A stretch of DNA of 6,306 bases from Modestobacter sp. (GTDB lineage Bacteria > Actinomycetota > Actinomycetes > Mycobacteriales > Geodermatophilaceae): the NCBI GenBank assembly GCA_025963425.1, contig JAOPUQ010000239.1, positions 1 to 6,306 on the forward strand. The letters run 5' to 3'. The translations under genes were made by a program, and so were the position numbers. A model generated the notes under the pieces. It worked only from the letters and a program-made list of their open reading frames with translations, did no database searches and had not been told where the DNA came from. Below, one piece after another: positions 1-5,539 of the stretch. Within the stretch, counting starts at the first letter, position 1; the number at the start of each line of letters is the position of its first letter.

Positions 1-212
1 TGGCGCTGGCCAACCGGGAGCAGCGGCTGGCCGACCGGTTCACCAGCGCCCACCCGGAGGTCGGCGTCCGCACGGTGCCGGCCGCGGCCGGCGACGTGCA
101 CGACCTGGACGGGCTGCGCACCATGGCGGCTGCCCTGCTGGGCGCCGAGGGCGACACCCCGACCGGAACGCCGCGCAGCCGGGTGCTGCCGGTCCGCGCC
201 CGCGCCGGCTGA
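1..212 (+). CDS. C-terminal fragment of an ArsA/GET3-like ATPase (5' end outside window)
   Basis: This open frame enters from the left edge (first full codon at base 3) and ends at TGA 210-212, giving the last 69 residues. Visible segments are ANREQRLADRF, AHPEVGVRTVPA and AGDVHDLDGLRTMAAALL, followed by a variable Pro/Arg-rich tail. The pattern 'REQ..LA..F...HP...VP....DVHDLDGLR' resembles the C-terminal end of actinobacterial ArsA-type P-loop ATPases. The nucleotide-binding P-loop would lie upstream and cannot be seen. The assignment leans on context: in M. tuberculosis an ArsA-like pair (Rv3679-Rv3680) lies just upstream of whiB4 and ponA2, and a ponA2-type gene follows here. Members of this family are cytoplasmic ATPases of uncertain substrate in actinobacteria. 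Coding status is well supported; the family name is moderately sure. Confidence 0.62.
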   Translation, partial: ALANREQRLADRFTSAHPEVGVRTVPAAAGDVHDLDGLRTMAAALLGAEGDTPTGTPRSRVLPVRARAG

Positions 213-215
213 GGG

Positions 216-238
216 CTCCCCGGCTCCGGCCGGGAGGG
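216..238 (+). terminator. Possible weak hairpin terminator after the ArsA-like gene
   Basis: A six-pair stem CCCGGC (219-224) / GCCGGG (229-234) with loop TCCG starts a few bases after the TGA. It can be lengthened a little if A235 is bulged. No T-run follows, so termination would be weak or of the T-less kind seen in actinobacteria. It could also be a chance GC-rich hairpin. Confidence 0.27.
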
Positions 239-261
239 GAGTGACGCACGGGACGACGCCC

Positions 262-291
262 TCGACGGGGTCGGTCACCCACGGTTAGCGT
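262..291 (+). promoter_or_regulatory. Candidate sigma70-type promoter for the desaturase-like gene
   Basis: TCGACG at 262-267 (four of six matches to TTGACA) is followed after 18 bases by TAGCGT at 286-291, which fits the actinobacterial -10 pattern TANNNT. Transcription would start near 298 and leave a leader of about 33 bases before the ATG at 331. That leader has room for the GAGG ribosome binding site. The call rests on motif match only. Confidence 0.3.
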
Positions 292-317
292 CCGCGCAAC
301 CGTTTCTCCGCTCGAGT

Positions 318-321
318 GAGG
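318..321 (+). promoter_or_regulatory. Ribosome binding site that sets the desaturase start at 331
   Basis: GAGG at 318-321 lies nine bases before ATG 331. An in-frame GTG at 316 overlaps this Shine-Dalgarno sequence and has only pyrimidine-rich sequence ahead of it. The ATG is therefore the better start. Confidence 0.6.
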
Positions 322-330
322 CAGCAACCG

Positions 331-1452
331 ATGACCGCAGCTCCCCGGACCGACGGAACCGAGGTCGAGCTGCCCGTCACCGCCGAGGAGATCGGCCTCT
401 TCGGGACCGGCGCCGCCGCCCCGCTGGACGCCGCCGACGTCGACATCCCGGTCGACACCAGGGGCCTGACCCCCGACGACCTGGTGCGCGCCCGGGTCAT
501 CACCTCGGCGATCCGCCAGCGGTCGCAGGAGCTGCGCCGGGAGCACCCGGTGCTGCGGCACCAGGACGCGCTGGGGCTCGTGGCCTTCGCCGTCGCCGTC
601 CTGGGGTTCACCGGGAGCGGCGCGCTGTACCTGACCGGCGTGCTGCCCTGGTACGGAACCCTGCTCCTCTCGGCCGCCTTCGCCGCGGTCGGGCACGAGG
701 TGGAGCACGACCTCATCCATGCGCTGTACTTCCGCCGCCGCCGCGCCGTTCGGTACGCCCTGCTCTTCGGCGTCTGGGCCATCCGGCCCTACACGATCAA
801 CCCGGTGTACCGGATCCGGCTGCACCTGCGACACCACGCCTACTCGGGGCTGCCCGACGACATCGAGGAGGTGTCGATCACCAACGGCAAGCCGTGGGGC
901 GCCGTCCGGCTCTACAGCCTGCTCGACCCGTACGTGCCGGCCCTGGTCCGCATCCTCACCACCAGGCCGAAGGACGCCGAGGACGCGCTGTGGCGCCGGA
1001 CCATCCTCAAGGCCAGCCTCGGGCTGACGCCGGTGGCGATCACCATCTGGTATGCGTTCCTGGGCCTGCACGTCGCCGGCCGGCTGGGTGCGTCGGTGCC
1101 GCCGGGCCTGCTGCACGCCCTCACCGTGCTGACCGTGGTCTGGGTCGGCCCGAACGTGTGGCGCGGCTTCTGCCTGCACTTCATCAGCAGCAACATGCAC
1201 TACCAGGGTGACGTCGAGCAGGGCAACGTGCTCCAGCAGACCCAGGTGTTCAACCGCTGGTACCTGGTGCCCTTCCAGGTGTTCTGCCTGAACTTCGGCA
1301 GCACCCACCCGATCCACCACTTCTACGTGGCCGACCCGTTCTACGTACGGCAGCTGATGGAGCGCGACATCCACCCCGTGCTCGCGGCCAACGGCGTCCG
1401 GTTCAACGACATGGGCACCTTCGCGCGGGCGAACCGCTACCACGCGGACTGA
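331..1452 (+). CDS. Membrane-bound fatty acid desaturase family protein (non-heme diiron)
   Basis: The 373-residue product carries the three histidine boxes of the integral-membrane desaturase/hydroxylase family: H122-x3-H126 (with H130 beyond), H165-x2-H168-H169, and H326-x2-H329-H330. An extra N288-x-H290 lies between boxes two and three, as in many diiron desaturases. Hydrophobic segments sit at about 81-103, 105-121, 141-157, 230-249 and 257-275, and the first 75 residues look soluble. Enzymes of this family use O2 and reducing equivalents to desaturate or hydroxylate acyl or other lipid chains, with the boxes holding two irons on the cytoplasmic face. The exact substrate cannot be told from sequence. 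The ATG at 331 is chosen for its GAGG site. The gene is followed after 69 bases by the PBP gene, which appears to have its own promoter. It occupies the slot held by whiB4 in mycobacteria. No ferredoxin or reductase gene is beside it. Confidence 0.87.
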   Translation: MTAAPRTDGTEVELPVTAEEIGLFGTGAAAPLDAADVDIPVDTRGLTPDDLVRARVITSAIRQRSQELRREHPVLRHQDALGLVAFAVAVLGFTGSGALYLTGVLPWYGTLLLSAAFAAVGHEVEHDLIHALYFRRRRAVRYALLFGVWAIRPYTINPVYRIRLHLRHHAYSGLPDDIEEVSITNGKPWGAVRLYSLLDPYVPALVRILTTRPKDAEDALWRRTILKASLGLTPVAITIWYAFLGLHVAGRLGASVPPGLLHALTVLTVVWVGPNVWRGFCLHFISSNMHYQGDVEQGNVLQQTQVFNRWYLVPFQVFCLNFGSTHPIHHFYVADPFYVRQLMERDIHPVLAANGVRFNDMGTFARANRYHAD

Positions 1453-1480
1453 ACGAGATGCCTGCGCGTCGAGGTCCGAG

Positions 1481-1520
1481 GCAGGCCATGACACCCCTGG
1501 AGACAGGTACCTTGGCCTGC
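1481..1520 (+). repeat. 8-bp inverted repeat flanking the ponA2 -10 region
   Basis: GCAGGCCA at 1481-1488 is the exact reverse complement of TGGCCTGC at 1513-1520, with 24 bases between. The candidate -10 hexamer abuts and slightly overlaps the right arm. A further copy, GCCTGCG, lies at 1460-1466 and recurs as a direct repeat at 1515-1521. The arrangement could be an operator or a hairpin at the end of the desaturase transcript. At this GC content it could also be chance. Confidence 0.35.
1508..1513 (+). promoter_or_regulatory. Candidate -10 element of the PBP gene, implying a leaderless mRNA
   Basis: TACCTT at 1508-1513 fits TANNNT and ends eight bases before ATG 1522, so transcription could begin at or beside the start codon. 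No Shine-Dalgarno sequence is well placed: AGG 1505-1507 is 14 bases away and GGAG 1499-1502 is 19 away. Leaderless mRNAs are common in actinobacteria. No clear -35 box is seen at 16-18 bases upstream. Confidence 0.4.
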
Positions 1521-1521
1521 G

Positions 1522-3840
1522 ATGAGTGAGTCTGCGCGCTTCCGCCTCGGTGCCCTGGGCAAGCTGGTCGCGATGGTCGTCGCGGCCGGCGTCCTGGTCG
1601 CCGCGATGCTGTTCCCGTGGGTCGGCGGGACGGGCCTGGCGGCCCGGAACTCCGCCTCCCTGCTCGACGCCCTGCCGGTCGAGCTGACCGACCAGACGCC
1701 CAACGGCAACACCAAGGTGCTGGCCGCCGACGGGTCGCTGATCACGGAGTTCTACTCCAACAACCGCAGCCCGGCGACCCCGGAACAGATCGCGCCGATC
1801 ATGAAGCAGGCGCTGGTCGACATCGAGGACTCACGCTTCTACGAGCACAACGGCCTGGATGTGCAGGGGACGCTGCGTGCCCTGGTCACCAACGTGGCCG
1901 CCGGCAGCGTGCAGGAGGGCGGCTCGACGCTGACCCAGCAGCTGGTCAAGCAGACCCTGCTGCAGACGGCGAAGAACGGCGAGGAGCGCCAGGCGGCCAC
2001 CGAGCAGACCCCCGGGCGCAAGCTCCGCGAGGCCCGGCTGGCCCTGGCGCTGGAGCAGACCTACGACAAGGACGAGATCCTCACCCGGTACCTGAACATC
2101 GCCTACTTCGGGCACAGCGCCTACGGGATCCAGGCCGCCGCGCAGACCTACTTCAGCGTCGACGCCGCCGACCTGACCCTGCCGCAGGCGTCGGTCCTCG
2201 CCGGCCTGGTGCAGAGCCCCTCGGACGACGACCCGATCGTCCACCCGGACGCCGCACAGACCCGGCGCAACCAGGTGCTCAACCGGATGCACAACCTGGG
2301 CCACATCACCGACCAGGAACTGGCCGACGTCTCCGCCAGCCCCATCCAGACCGCCGAGGGCGCCAAGCCCCCGAACGGCTGCTCGTCGGCCACCCTCGGC
2401 GGGTACTTCTGCGACTTCCTGCAGACCTATCTCTCCCAGCAGCTGAAGATCACCAAGACCCAGCTGGAGAACAGCGGCTGGACGATCCAGACGACGCTGC
2501 GCCCCGACATCCAGGCCTCCGGCGACCAGGCGGTGCTCAACACCATCCCGATGGGCGGCGGCAACGACCTGGCCGGCGTCTTCACCGCCGTGCAGCCGGG
2601 CACCGGGCACGTGCTGGCGATGAGCGTCAACCGCCGGTACGGCTGCAGCGAGTACGAGTGCGAGTCGGTGAACCTGAACACCGTCCGCAGCGCGGGCTCC
2701 GGCTCGACCTACAAGACGTTCACCGCCGCGGCCGCGCTGGCCCAGGGGTACGGCCAGAACTACACGATCACCACGCCGCAGCCCTACACGTCCCGCGTGT
2801 ACAAGAACGGCGGCAGGCCGTACACGATCAGCAACGTCGGGTCCAACTACCCGAACACCCTGACCCTGGCCGAGGCCCTGGTCAGGTCGTCGAACACCTA
2901 CTTCGTGGGGCTCGAGGACGCACTGGGCAGCATCGAGGCGCCGGCCCGGATGGCGACCGCCATGGGCATGAACTTCGTCCGTGACCCGGACACCCTGGAC
3001 AAGATCATCGCCCGCAACGACGGGGCGTTCACCCTCGGGCCGTACCCGACCAGCCCGCTGGACCTCGCCAGCGCCTACTCCACGCTGGCCGCCAACGGCA
3101 CCCGGTGCACACCCACCCCGCTGGTCTCGATCCTCGGCAGTGACGGCAAGCCGGCGCTGAAGGAGGACGGGACGCCGCTGTACGCCGGCGACCAGTGCAC
3201 CCCCGAGGCCGTCCCGTCGGGCGTGGCGACCACGCTGAACCAGATCATGATCGGTGACACGGCGTCCCCCATCGGTACCGCGACCCGGGCGGCCATCCCC
3301 GGCCACCAGATCGCCGGCAAGACCGGGACCATCCAGGAGAACAAGTCGGCGACGTTCGTCGGCTCGACACCGGACTACACCGCCAGCGTCATGGTCTTCA
3401 ACCCCAAGTCACAGCGGGACGTCGGCGGCTACGGCGGCAACAAGCCGGCCACCATCTGGAACGACGCGATGACCCCGATCCTGACCAAGGAGCCGGCCCG
3501 CGACTTCCCGCCGGCCGACCCGGCCACCGTCGCGGGCAACCGGCCCACGGTGCCGGGCTGCGGCTCGGTGGACTCGTGCCAGGGGGCGCTGAAGCAGGCC
3601 GGCTTCACCACGCGGACCGCGGAGATCACCAGCGGCCAGCCGGCCGGCACGTTCCTGGGCACCAGCCCTCGGGCGGGTTCGCAGGCCAACGCGGGGCAGC
3701 AGGTCACGATCCAGGTGAGCAACGGTTCGGGCTACGTCGCCCCCGCACCGCAGCCGGCCCCCGCACCGGAGCCGGCTCCCGGCCCCCCGGCAGTGCCGGC
3801 ACCGCCGCCGGACACCAACGGTGACGGTCAGCCGGGCTGA
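1522..3840 (+). CDS. ponA2: Bifunctional class A penicillin-binding protein with PASTA domain (PonA2 type)
   Basis: This 772-residue enzyme polymerises lipid II into glycan strands and cross-links their peptides on the outer face of the membrane. A short cytoplasmic N-terminus and a signal anchor at about 13-31 come first. The GT51 transglycosylase follows: catalytic E102 in EDSRFYEH, GGSTLTQQLVKQ at 133-144, second acidic residue E170 in RKLREARLA, and YLNIAYFG at 190-197. The transpeptidase has all three motifs: S395-T-Y-K398 (acylated serine), S456-S-N458 and K600-T-G602-T. One PASTA repeat spans roughly 675-735, and a Pro/Ala-rich tail ends the protein. The length is near that of mycobacterial PonA2 (about 810). 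Eight cysteines all lie outside the membrane in close pairs (287/297, 375/380, 529/559, 680/686), suggesting disulfides. The gene has its own likely promoter and ends before a strong palindromic terminator. I see no truncation. The neighbours support the ponA2 rather than the ponA1 identity. Confidence 0.95.
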   Translation: MSESARFRLGALGKLVAMVVAAGVLVAAMLFPWVGGTGLAARNSASLLDALPVELTDQTPNGNTKVLAADGSLITEFYSNNRSPATPEQIAPIMKQALVDIEDSRFYEHNGLDVQGTLRALVTNVAAGSVQEGGSTLTQQLVKQTLLQTAKNGEERQAATEQTPGRKLREARLALALEQTYDKDEILTRYLNIAYFGHSAYGIQAAAQTYFSVDAADLTLPQASVLAGLVQSPSDDDPIVHPDAAQTRRNQVLNRMHNLGHITDQELADVSASPIQTAEGAKPPNGCSSATLGGYFCDFLQTYLSQQLKITKTQLENSGWTIQTTLRPDIQASGDQAVLNTIPMGGGNDLAGVFTAVQPGTGHVLAMSVNRRYGCSEYECESVNLNTVRSAGSGSTYKTFTAAAALAQGYGQNYTITTPQPYTSRVYKNGGRPYTISNVGSNYPNTLTLAEALVRSSNTYFVGLEDALGSIEAPARMATAMGMNFVRDPDTLDKIIARNDGAFTLGPYPTSPLDLASAYSTLAANGTRCTPTPLVSILGSDGKPALKEDGTPLYAGDQCTPEAVPSGVATTLNQIMIGDTASPIGTATRAAIPGHQIAGKTGTIQENKSATFVGSTPDYTASVMVFNPKSQRDVGGYGGNKPATIWNDAMTPILTKEPARDFPPADPATVAGNRPTVPGCGSVDSCQGALKQAGFTTRTAEITSGQPAGTFLGTSPRAGSQANAGQQVTIQVSNGSGYVAPAPQPAPAPEPAPGPPAVPAPPPDTNGDGQPG

Positions 3841-3855
3841 GCACCGGAACGCACA

Positions 3856-3895
3856 ACGACAGAGGGGCCGGGCAGCTGCCCGGCCCCTCTGTCGT
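3856..3895. terminator. Perfect 40-bp palindrome, bidirectional terminator between convergent genes
   Basis: The two 20-base arms (3856-3875 and 3876-3895) are exact reverse complements centred on CAGCTG. They can form an extremely stable GC-rich hairpin in RNA from either strand. It lies 15 bases past the PBP stop and 12 bases past the stop of the opposing YqeY gene, the expected place for a shared terminator. There is no T-run on either side, so it would act as a T-less or Rho-assisted terminator. Confidence 0.85.
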
Positions 3896-3907
3896 GTCCG
3901 CTGTGGG

Positions 3908-4360
3908 TCAGCCGAGCTGGCGGCGGACCTCGGCAGCCACCCGGCCGCCCTCGGCCCGGCCGGCCACCGCGCCCTGCACGGCACCCATGACCTTGCCCAT
4001 GTCCTTCATCCCCGAGGCCCCGGTGCGGGCGACCACGTCGGCCACGATCGCCACCAGGTCGGCGTCCTCGAGCTGCGCCGGCAGGTAGCCGGCGACGATG
4101 CCCTCCTCCGCCTGCTCCCGCTGGGCCTGCTCGGCGCGGCCGGCGCCGGCGAAGGCCTCGGCCGCCTCGCGGCGCTTCTTCCCCTCCCGGCGGAGCACGG
4201 CCTGCACCTCGTCGTCGGTCAGCTCGCGGGACTCCTTGCCGGACACCTCCTCGGCGGAGATGGCGGAGAGCACCATGCGCAGCGTCGCGGTGCGCAGCTC
4301 GTCACGGGCCTTCATGGCGGTGGTCAGGTCGATACGCAGTCGGTCCTTCAGCTCAGGCAC
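3908..4360 (-). CDS. GatB/YqeY domain-containing protein
   Basis: The product is 150 residues, typical for stand-alone YqeY proteins. It begins VPELKDRLRIDLTTAMKARD with an initiator GTG. Family hallmarks follow in order: LRTATLRMVLSAI (22-34), the charged stretch RREGKKRREAAEAF (57-70), GIVAGYLPAQL (87-97) and the C-terminal MGKVMGAV...GRAEGGRVAAEVRRQL (121-149). The fold resembles the tRNA-contacting tail of GatB, the amidotransferase subunit. The stand-alone protein's role is not established, though a link to RNA or tRNA quality control is often suggested. The GTG at 4360 is chosen because a strong GGGAGG lies eight bases upstream; the frame stays open far upstream only as GC-rich shadow. 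It is convergent with the PBP gene and divergent from the metallophosphoesterase gene. Confidence 0.9.
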   Translation of the reverse strand: MPELKDRLRIDLTTAMKARDELRTATLRMVLSAISAEEVSGKESRELTDDEVQAVLRREGKKRREAAEAFAGAGRAEQAQREQAEEGIVAGYLPAQLEDADLVAIVADVVARTGASGMKDMGKVMGAVQGAVAGRAEGGRVAAEVRRQLG

Positions 4361-4368
4361 GCCCCCAG

Positions 4369-4374
4369 CCTCCC
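4369..4374 (-). promoter_or_regulatory. Strong ribosome binding site of the YqeY gene
   Basis: On the minus strand GGGAGG (4374 down to 4369) stands eight bases before GTG 4360. It decides this start, because the frame remains open for hundreds of codons upstream. Confidence 0.7.
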
Positions 4375-4417
4375 ACCTGTCCTCCAGCGGGGACGACGCC
4401 TTTCCCGCGCCACCCCC

Positions 4418-4423
4418 TAGGCT
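4418..4423 (+). promoter_or_regulatory. Candidate -10 element of the metallophosphoesterase gene, probably leaderless
   Basis: TAGGCT at 4418-4423 fits TANNNT and ends six bases before ATG 4430, so transcription would start at or next to the A of the start codon. No Shine-Dalgarno sequence precedes the ATG, which supports a leaderless message. The -35 region is not recognisable. Confidence 0.42.
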
Positions 4424-4429
4424 CGCGGG

Positions 4430-5251
4430 ATGCGCGCGTCCACCGCCGTCCCCACGGCCGTCCTCGCCACCGGCGCCGCGACCCTCGCCTACGCCGGCCT
4501 CTACGAGCGCACCCGCTGGACGCTGCGCCGTTTCGACGTCCCGGTGCTGCCTCCGGGGTCTCGACCGCTGAGGGTCCTGCAGTTGTCGGATCTGCACATG
4601 ACCGCCGGGCAGACGGGCAAGCAGGAGTGGGTGGCCGGGCTGGCCGCGCTCGAACCCGACCTGGTCATCACCACCGGCGACAACCTGGCCGGCATGGACG
4701 CCGTCCCGGCCACGCTGCGGGCGCTGGACCCGTTGATGGACCTCCCCGGCGCCTTCGTGCTCTCCAGCAACGACTACTACGCCCCGCGCCCGAAGAACCC
4801 GCTGAAGTACTTCAGGACCGACCACAAGCGGGTGCACGGCGTCGACCTGCCCTGGCAGGACCTGCGCGACGGCATGACCGCCCGCGGCTGGACCAACCTC
4901 ACCAACGCCCGCGGGGAGCTCACCGTCGACGGCCGGCGGATCAGCCTGGCCGGCCTGGACGACCCGCACCTGAAACGGGACCGCTACGAGCTGGTGGCCG
5001 GCCCGGCCGACGCCACCGCCGACCTGCGCCTGGGGCTGGTCCACTCCCCCGAGCCCCGGGTGCTGGACCGCTTCGCCGCCGACGGCTACGACCTGCTGCT
5101 GTGCGGCCACACCCACGGCGGGCAGCTGCGCGTGCCCTTCTACGGCGCGCTGGTCACCAACTGCGGCCTCGACCGGCAGCACGTCCGCTGGCTGCACCGC
5201 TGGGCGGAGCCGTCGCCGGAGCACCCGACCGGCACGTGGCTGCACGTCTAG
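4430..5251 (+). CDS. Calcineurin-like metallophosphoesterase, ended early by an in-frame TAG
   Basis: The frame gives 273 residues with a hydrophobic N-terminal segment (about 7-24) that could anchor or export the protein. The two-metal phosphoesterase motifs appear in order: D54-L-H56 in QLSDLHM, G83-D84-N85, S113-N114-D115 where most relatives have GNH(D/E), H205 in LVHSPEP, and G226-H-T-H229. Such enzymes hydrolyse phosphoester bonds; the substrate here is unknown. It matches the actinobacterial family next to ponA2 (Rv3683 in M. tuberculosis). The TAG at 5249-5251 follows WLHV, where I would expect a serine. The same frame then continues with a family-like C-terminus to TGA 5339-5341. The catalytic motifs are intact, but the last strands of the domain are missing. 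The gene may be a recent point-mutation pseudogene, a readthrough gene or a sequencing error. Start choice rests on the promoter spacing. Confidence 0.87.
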   Translation: MRASTAVPTAVLATGAATLAYAGLYERTRWTLRRFDVPVLPPGSRPLRVLQLSDLHMTAGQTGKQEWVAGLAALEPDLVITTGDNLAGMDAVPATLRALDPLMDLPGAFVLSSNDYYAPRPKNPLKYFRTDHKRVHGVDLPWQDLRDGMTARGWTNLTNARGELTVDGRRISLAGLDDPHLKRDRYELVAGPADATADLRLGLVHSPEPRVLDRFAADGYDLLLCGHTHGGQLRVPFYGALVTNCGLDRQHVRWLHRWAEPSPEHPTGTWLHV

Positions 5252-5341
5252 GCCGGTCTGGGCACCAGTCCGTACGCCCCGGTGCGCTTCGCCTGCCCGC
5301 CGGAGGCGACGCTGCTGACGCTGACCGCCCGGGCCGGCTGA
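5252..5341 (+). other. In-frame C-terminal remnant of the metallophosphoesterase, beyond the TAG
   Basis: Directly after TAG 5249-5251 the same frame runs for 29 codons to TGA 5339-5341. It reads AGLGTSPYAPVRFACPPEAT and then LLTLTARAG. The G-T-S-P-Y-A-P-V-R and P-E-A-T-L-L-T-L pattern is what I recognise as the usual end of this phosphoesterase family. The full gene would be 4430-5341, encoding 303 residues if TAG is read as an amino acid. The ancestral codon was plausibly TCG (Ser), one base from TAG. Codon use (G/C in the third position) still looks like coding sequence. Confidence 0.75.
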
Positions 5342-5372
5342 CACCGCCGGGAAACCGGTGGAGCGGGTCGGT

Positions 5373-5378
5373 TAGAGT
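5373..5378 (+). promoter_or_regulatory. Candidate -10 element of the tRNA-Pro gene
   Basis: TAGAGT at 5373-5378 fits TANNNT and ends 13 bases before the first base of the tRNA, leaving a short 5' leader for RNase P to remove. A convincing -35 is not seen; GAAACC at 5351-5356 is the closest at a 16-base spacing. Confidence 0.4.
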
Positions 5379-5391
5379 GGTCGGCGCACCG

Positions 5392-5468
5392 CGGGGTGTG
5401 GCGCAGCTTGGTAGCGCGCGTCGTTCGGGACGACGAGGCCGCAGGTTCAAATCCTGTCACCCCGACCA
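5392..5468 (+). tRNA. tRNA-Pro, anticodon CGG
   Basis: All arms fold perfectly by eye. The acceptor is CGGGGTG (5392-5398) with CACCCCG (5458-5464). The D stem is GCGC (5401-5404) with GCGC (5414-5417). The anticodon stem is CGTCG (5419-5423) with CGACG (5431-5435), closing loop TTCGGGA. The T stem is GCAGG (5441-5445) with CCTGT (5453-5457), with one G-T pair, closing TTCAAAT. The anticodon is CGG at 5426-5428, reading codon CCG, with G37 after it. The C1-G72 pair and A73 are bacterial tRNA-Pro identity features. CCA is encoded (5466-5468). CCG should be a heavily used proline codon in this GC-rich genome. Confidence 0.97.
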
Positions 5469-5472
5469 GCAT

Positions 5473-5500
5473 TCAGGGACCGCCGATCGGCGGTCCCTGA
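5473..5500 (+). terminator. Hairpin terminator of the tRNA-Pro gene
   Basis: A perfect 28-bp palindrome (arms 5473-5486 and 5487-5500, centre GATC) starts four bases after the CCA end. As RNA it forms a 12-pair GC-rich stem with loop GATC. The sequence that follows, GTCGTTTCC, has a short T-run. This is the normal place for a tRNA terminator, and it also insulates the downstream gene. Confidence 0.85.
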
Positions 5501-5529
5501 GTCGTTTCCGGGCCTCTCGCGCCGGGCAC

Positions 5530-5534
5530 AGGGG
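5530..5534 (+). promoter_or_regulatory. Ribosome binding site of the CNNM/CBS gene
   Basis: AGGGG at 5530-5534 lies five bases before ATG 5540. This supports that start, and the membrane segment begins immediately after it. Confidence 0.5.
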
Positions 5535-5539
5535 CACCG

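Noticed and set aside
316..330. GTG start at 316 for the desaturase
   Set aside because: It coincides with the Shine-Dalgarno GAGG used by ATG 331 and has no ribosome site of its own.
40..1494. Long minus-strand open frame opposite the ArsA-like and desaturase genes
   Set aside because: It is a shadow of GC-rich coding sequence. Its composition is Arg/Gly/Val/His-rich with no recognisable domain, while the plus strand encodes clear families.
1831..3306. Minus-strand open frame of 491 codons opposite the PBP gene
   Set aside because: It is antisense to confirmed catalytic motifs of the PBP and has the low-complexity look of a GC shadow, with no domain.
3738..3822. Pro/Ala-rich repetitive stretch as a tandem DNA repeat
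   Set aside because: The units are imperfect and in frame. It is the ordinary Pro-rich tail of a PASTA-type PBP.
4361..5344. Upstream extension of the YqeY frame across the phosphoesterase gene
   Set aside because: The YqeY domain begins right after GTG 4360, which has a strong GGGAGG site. The upstream part has no known domain and overlaps a real gene.
5446..5500. tRNA 3' end plus palindrome as an integration (att) site
   Set aside because: No integrase, no second copy of the tRNA 3' end and no foreign-looking DNA follow. The palindrome fits a terminator.
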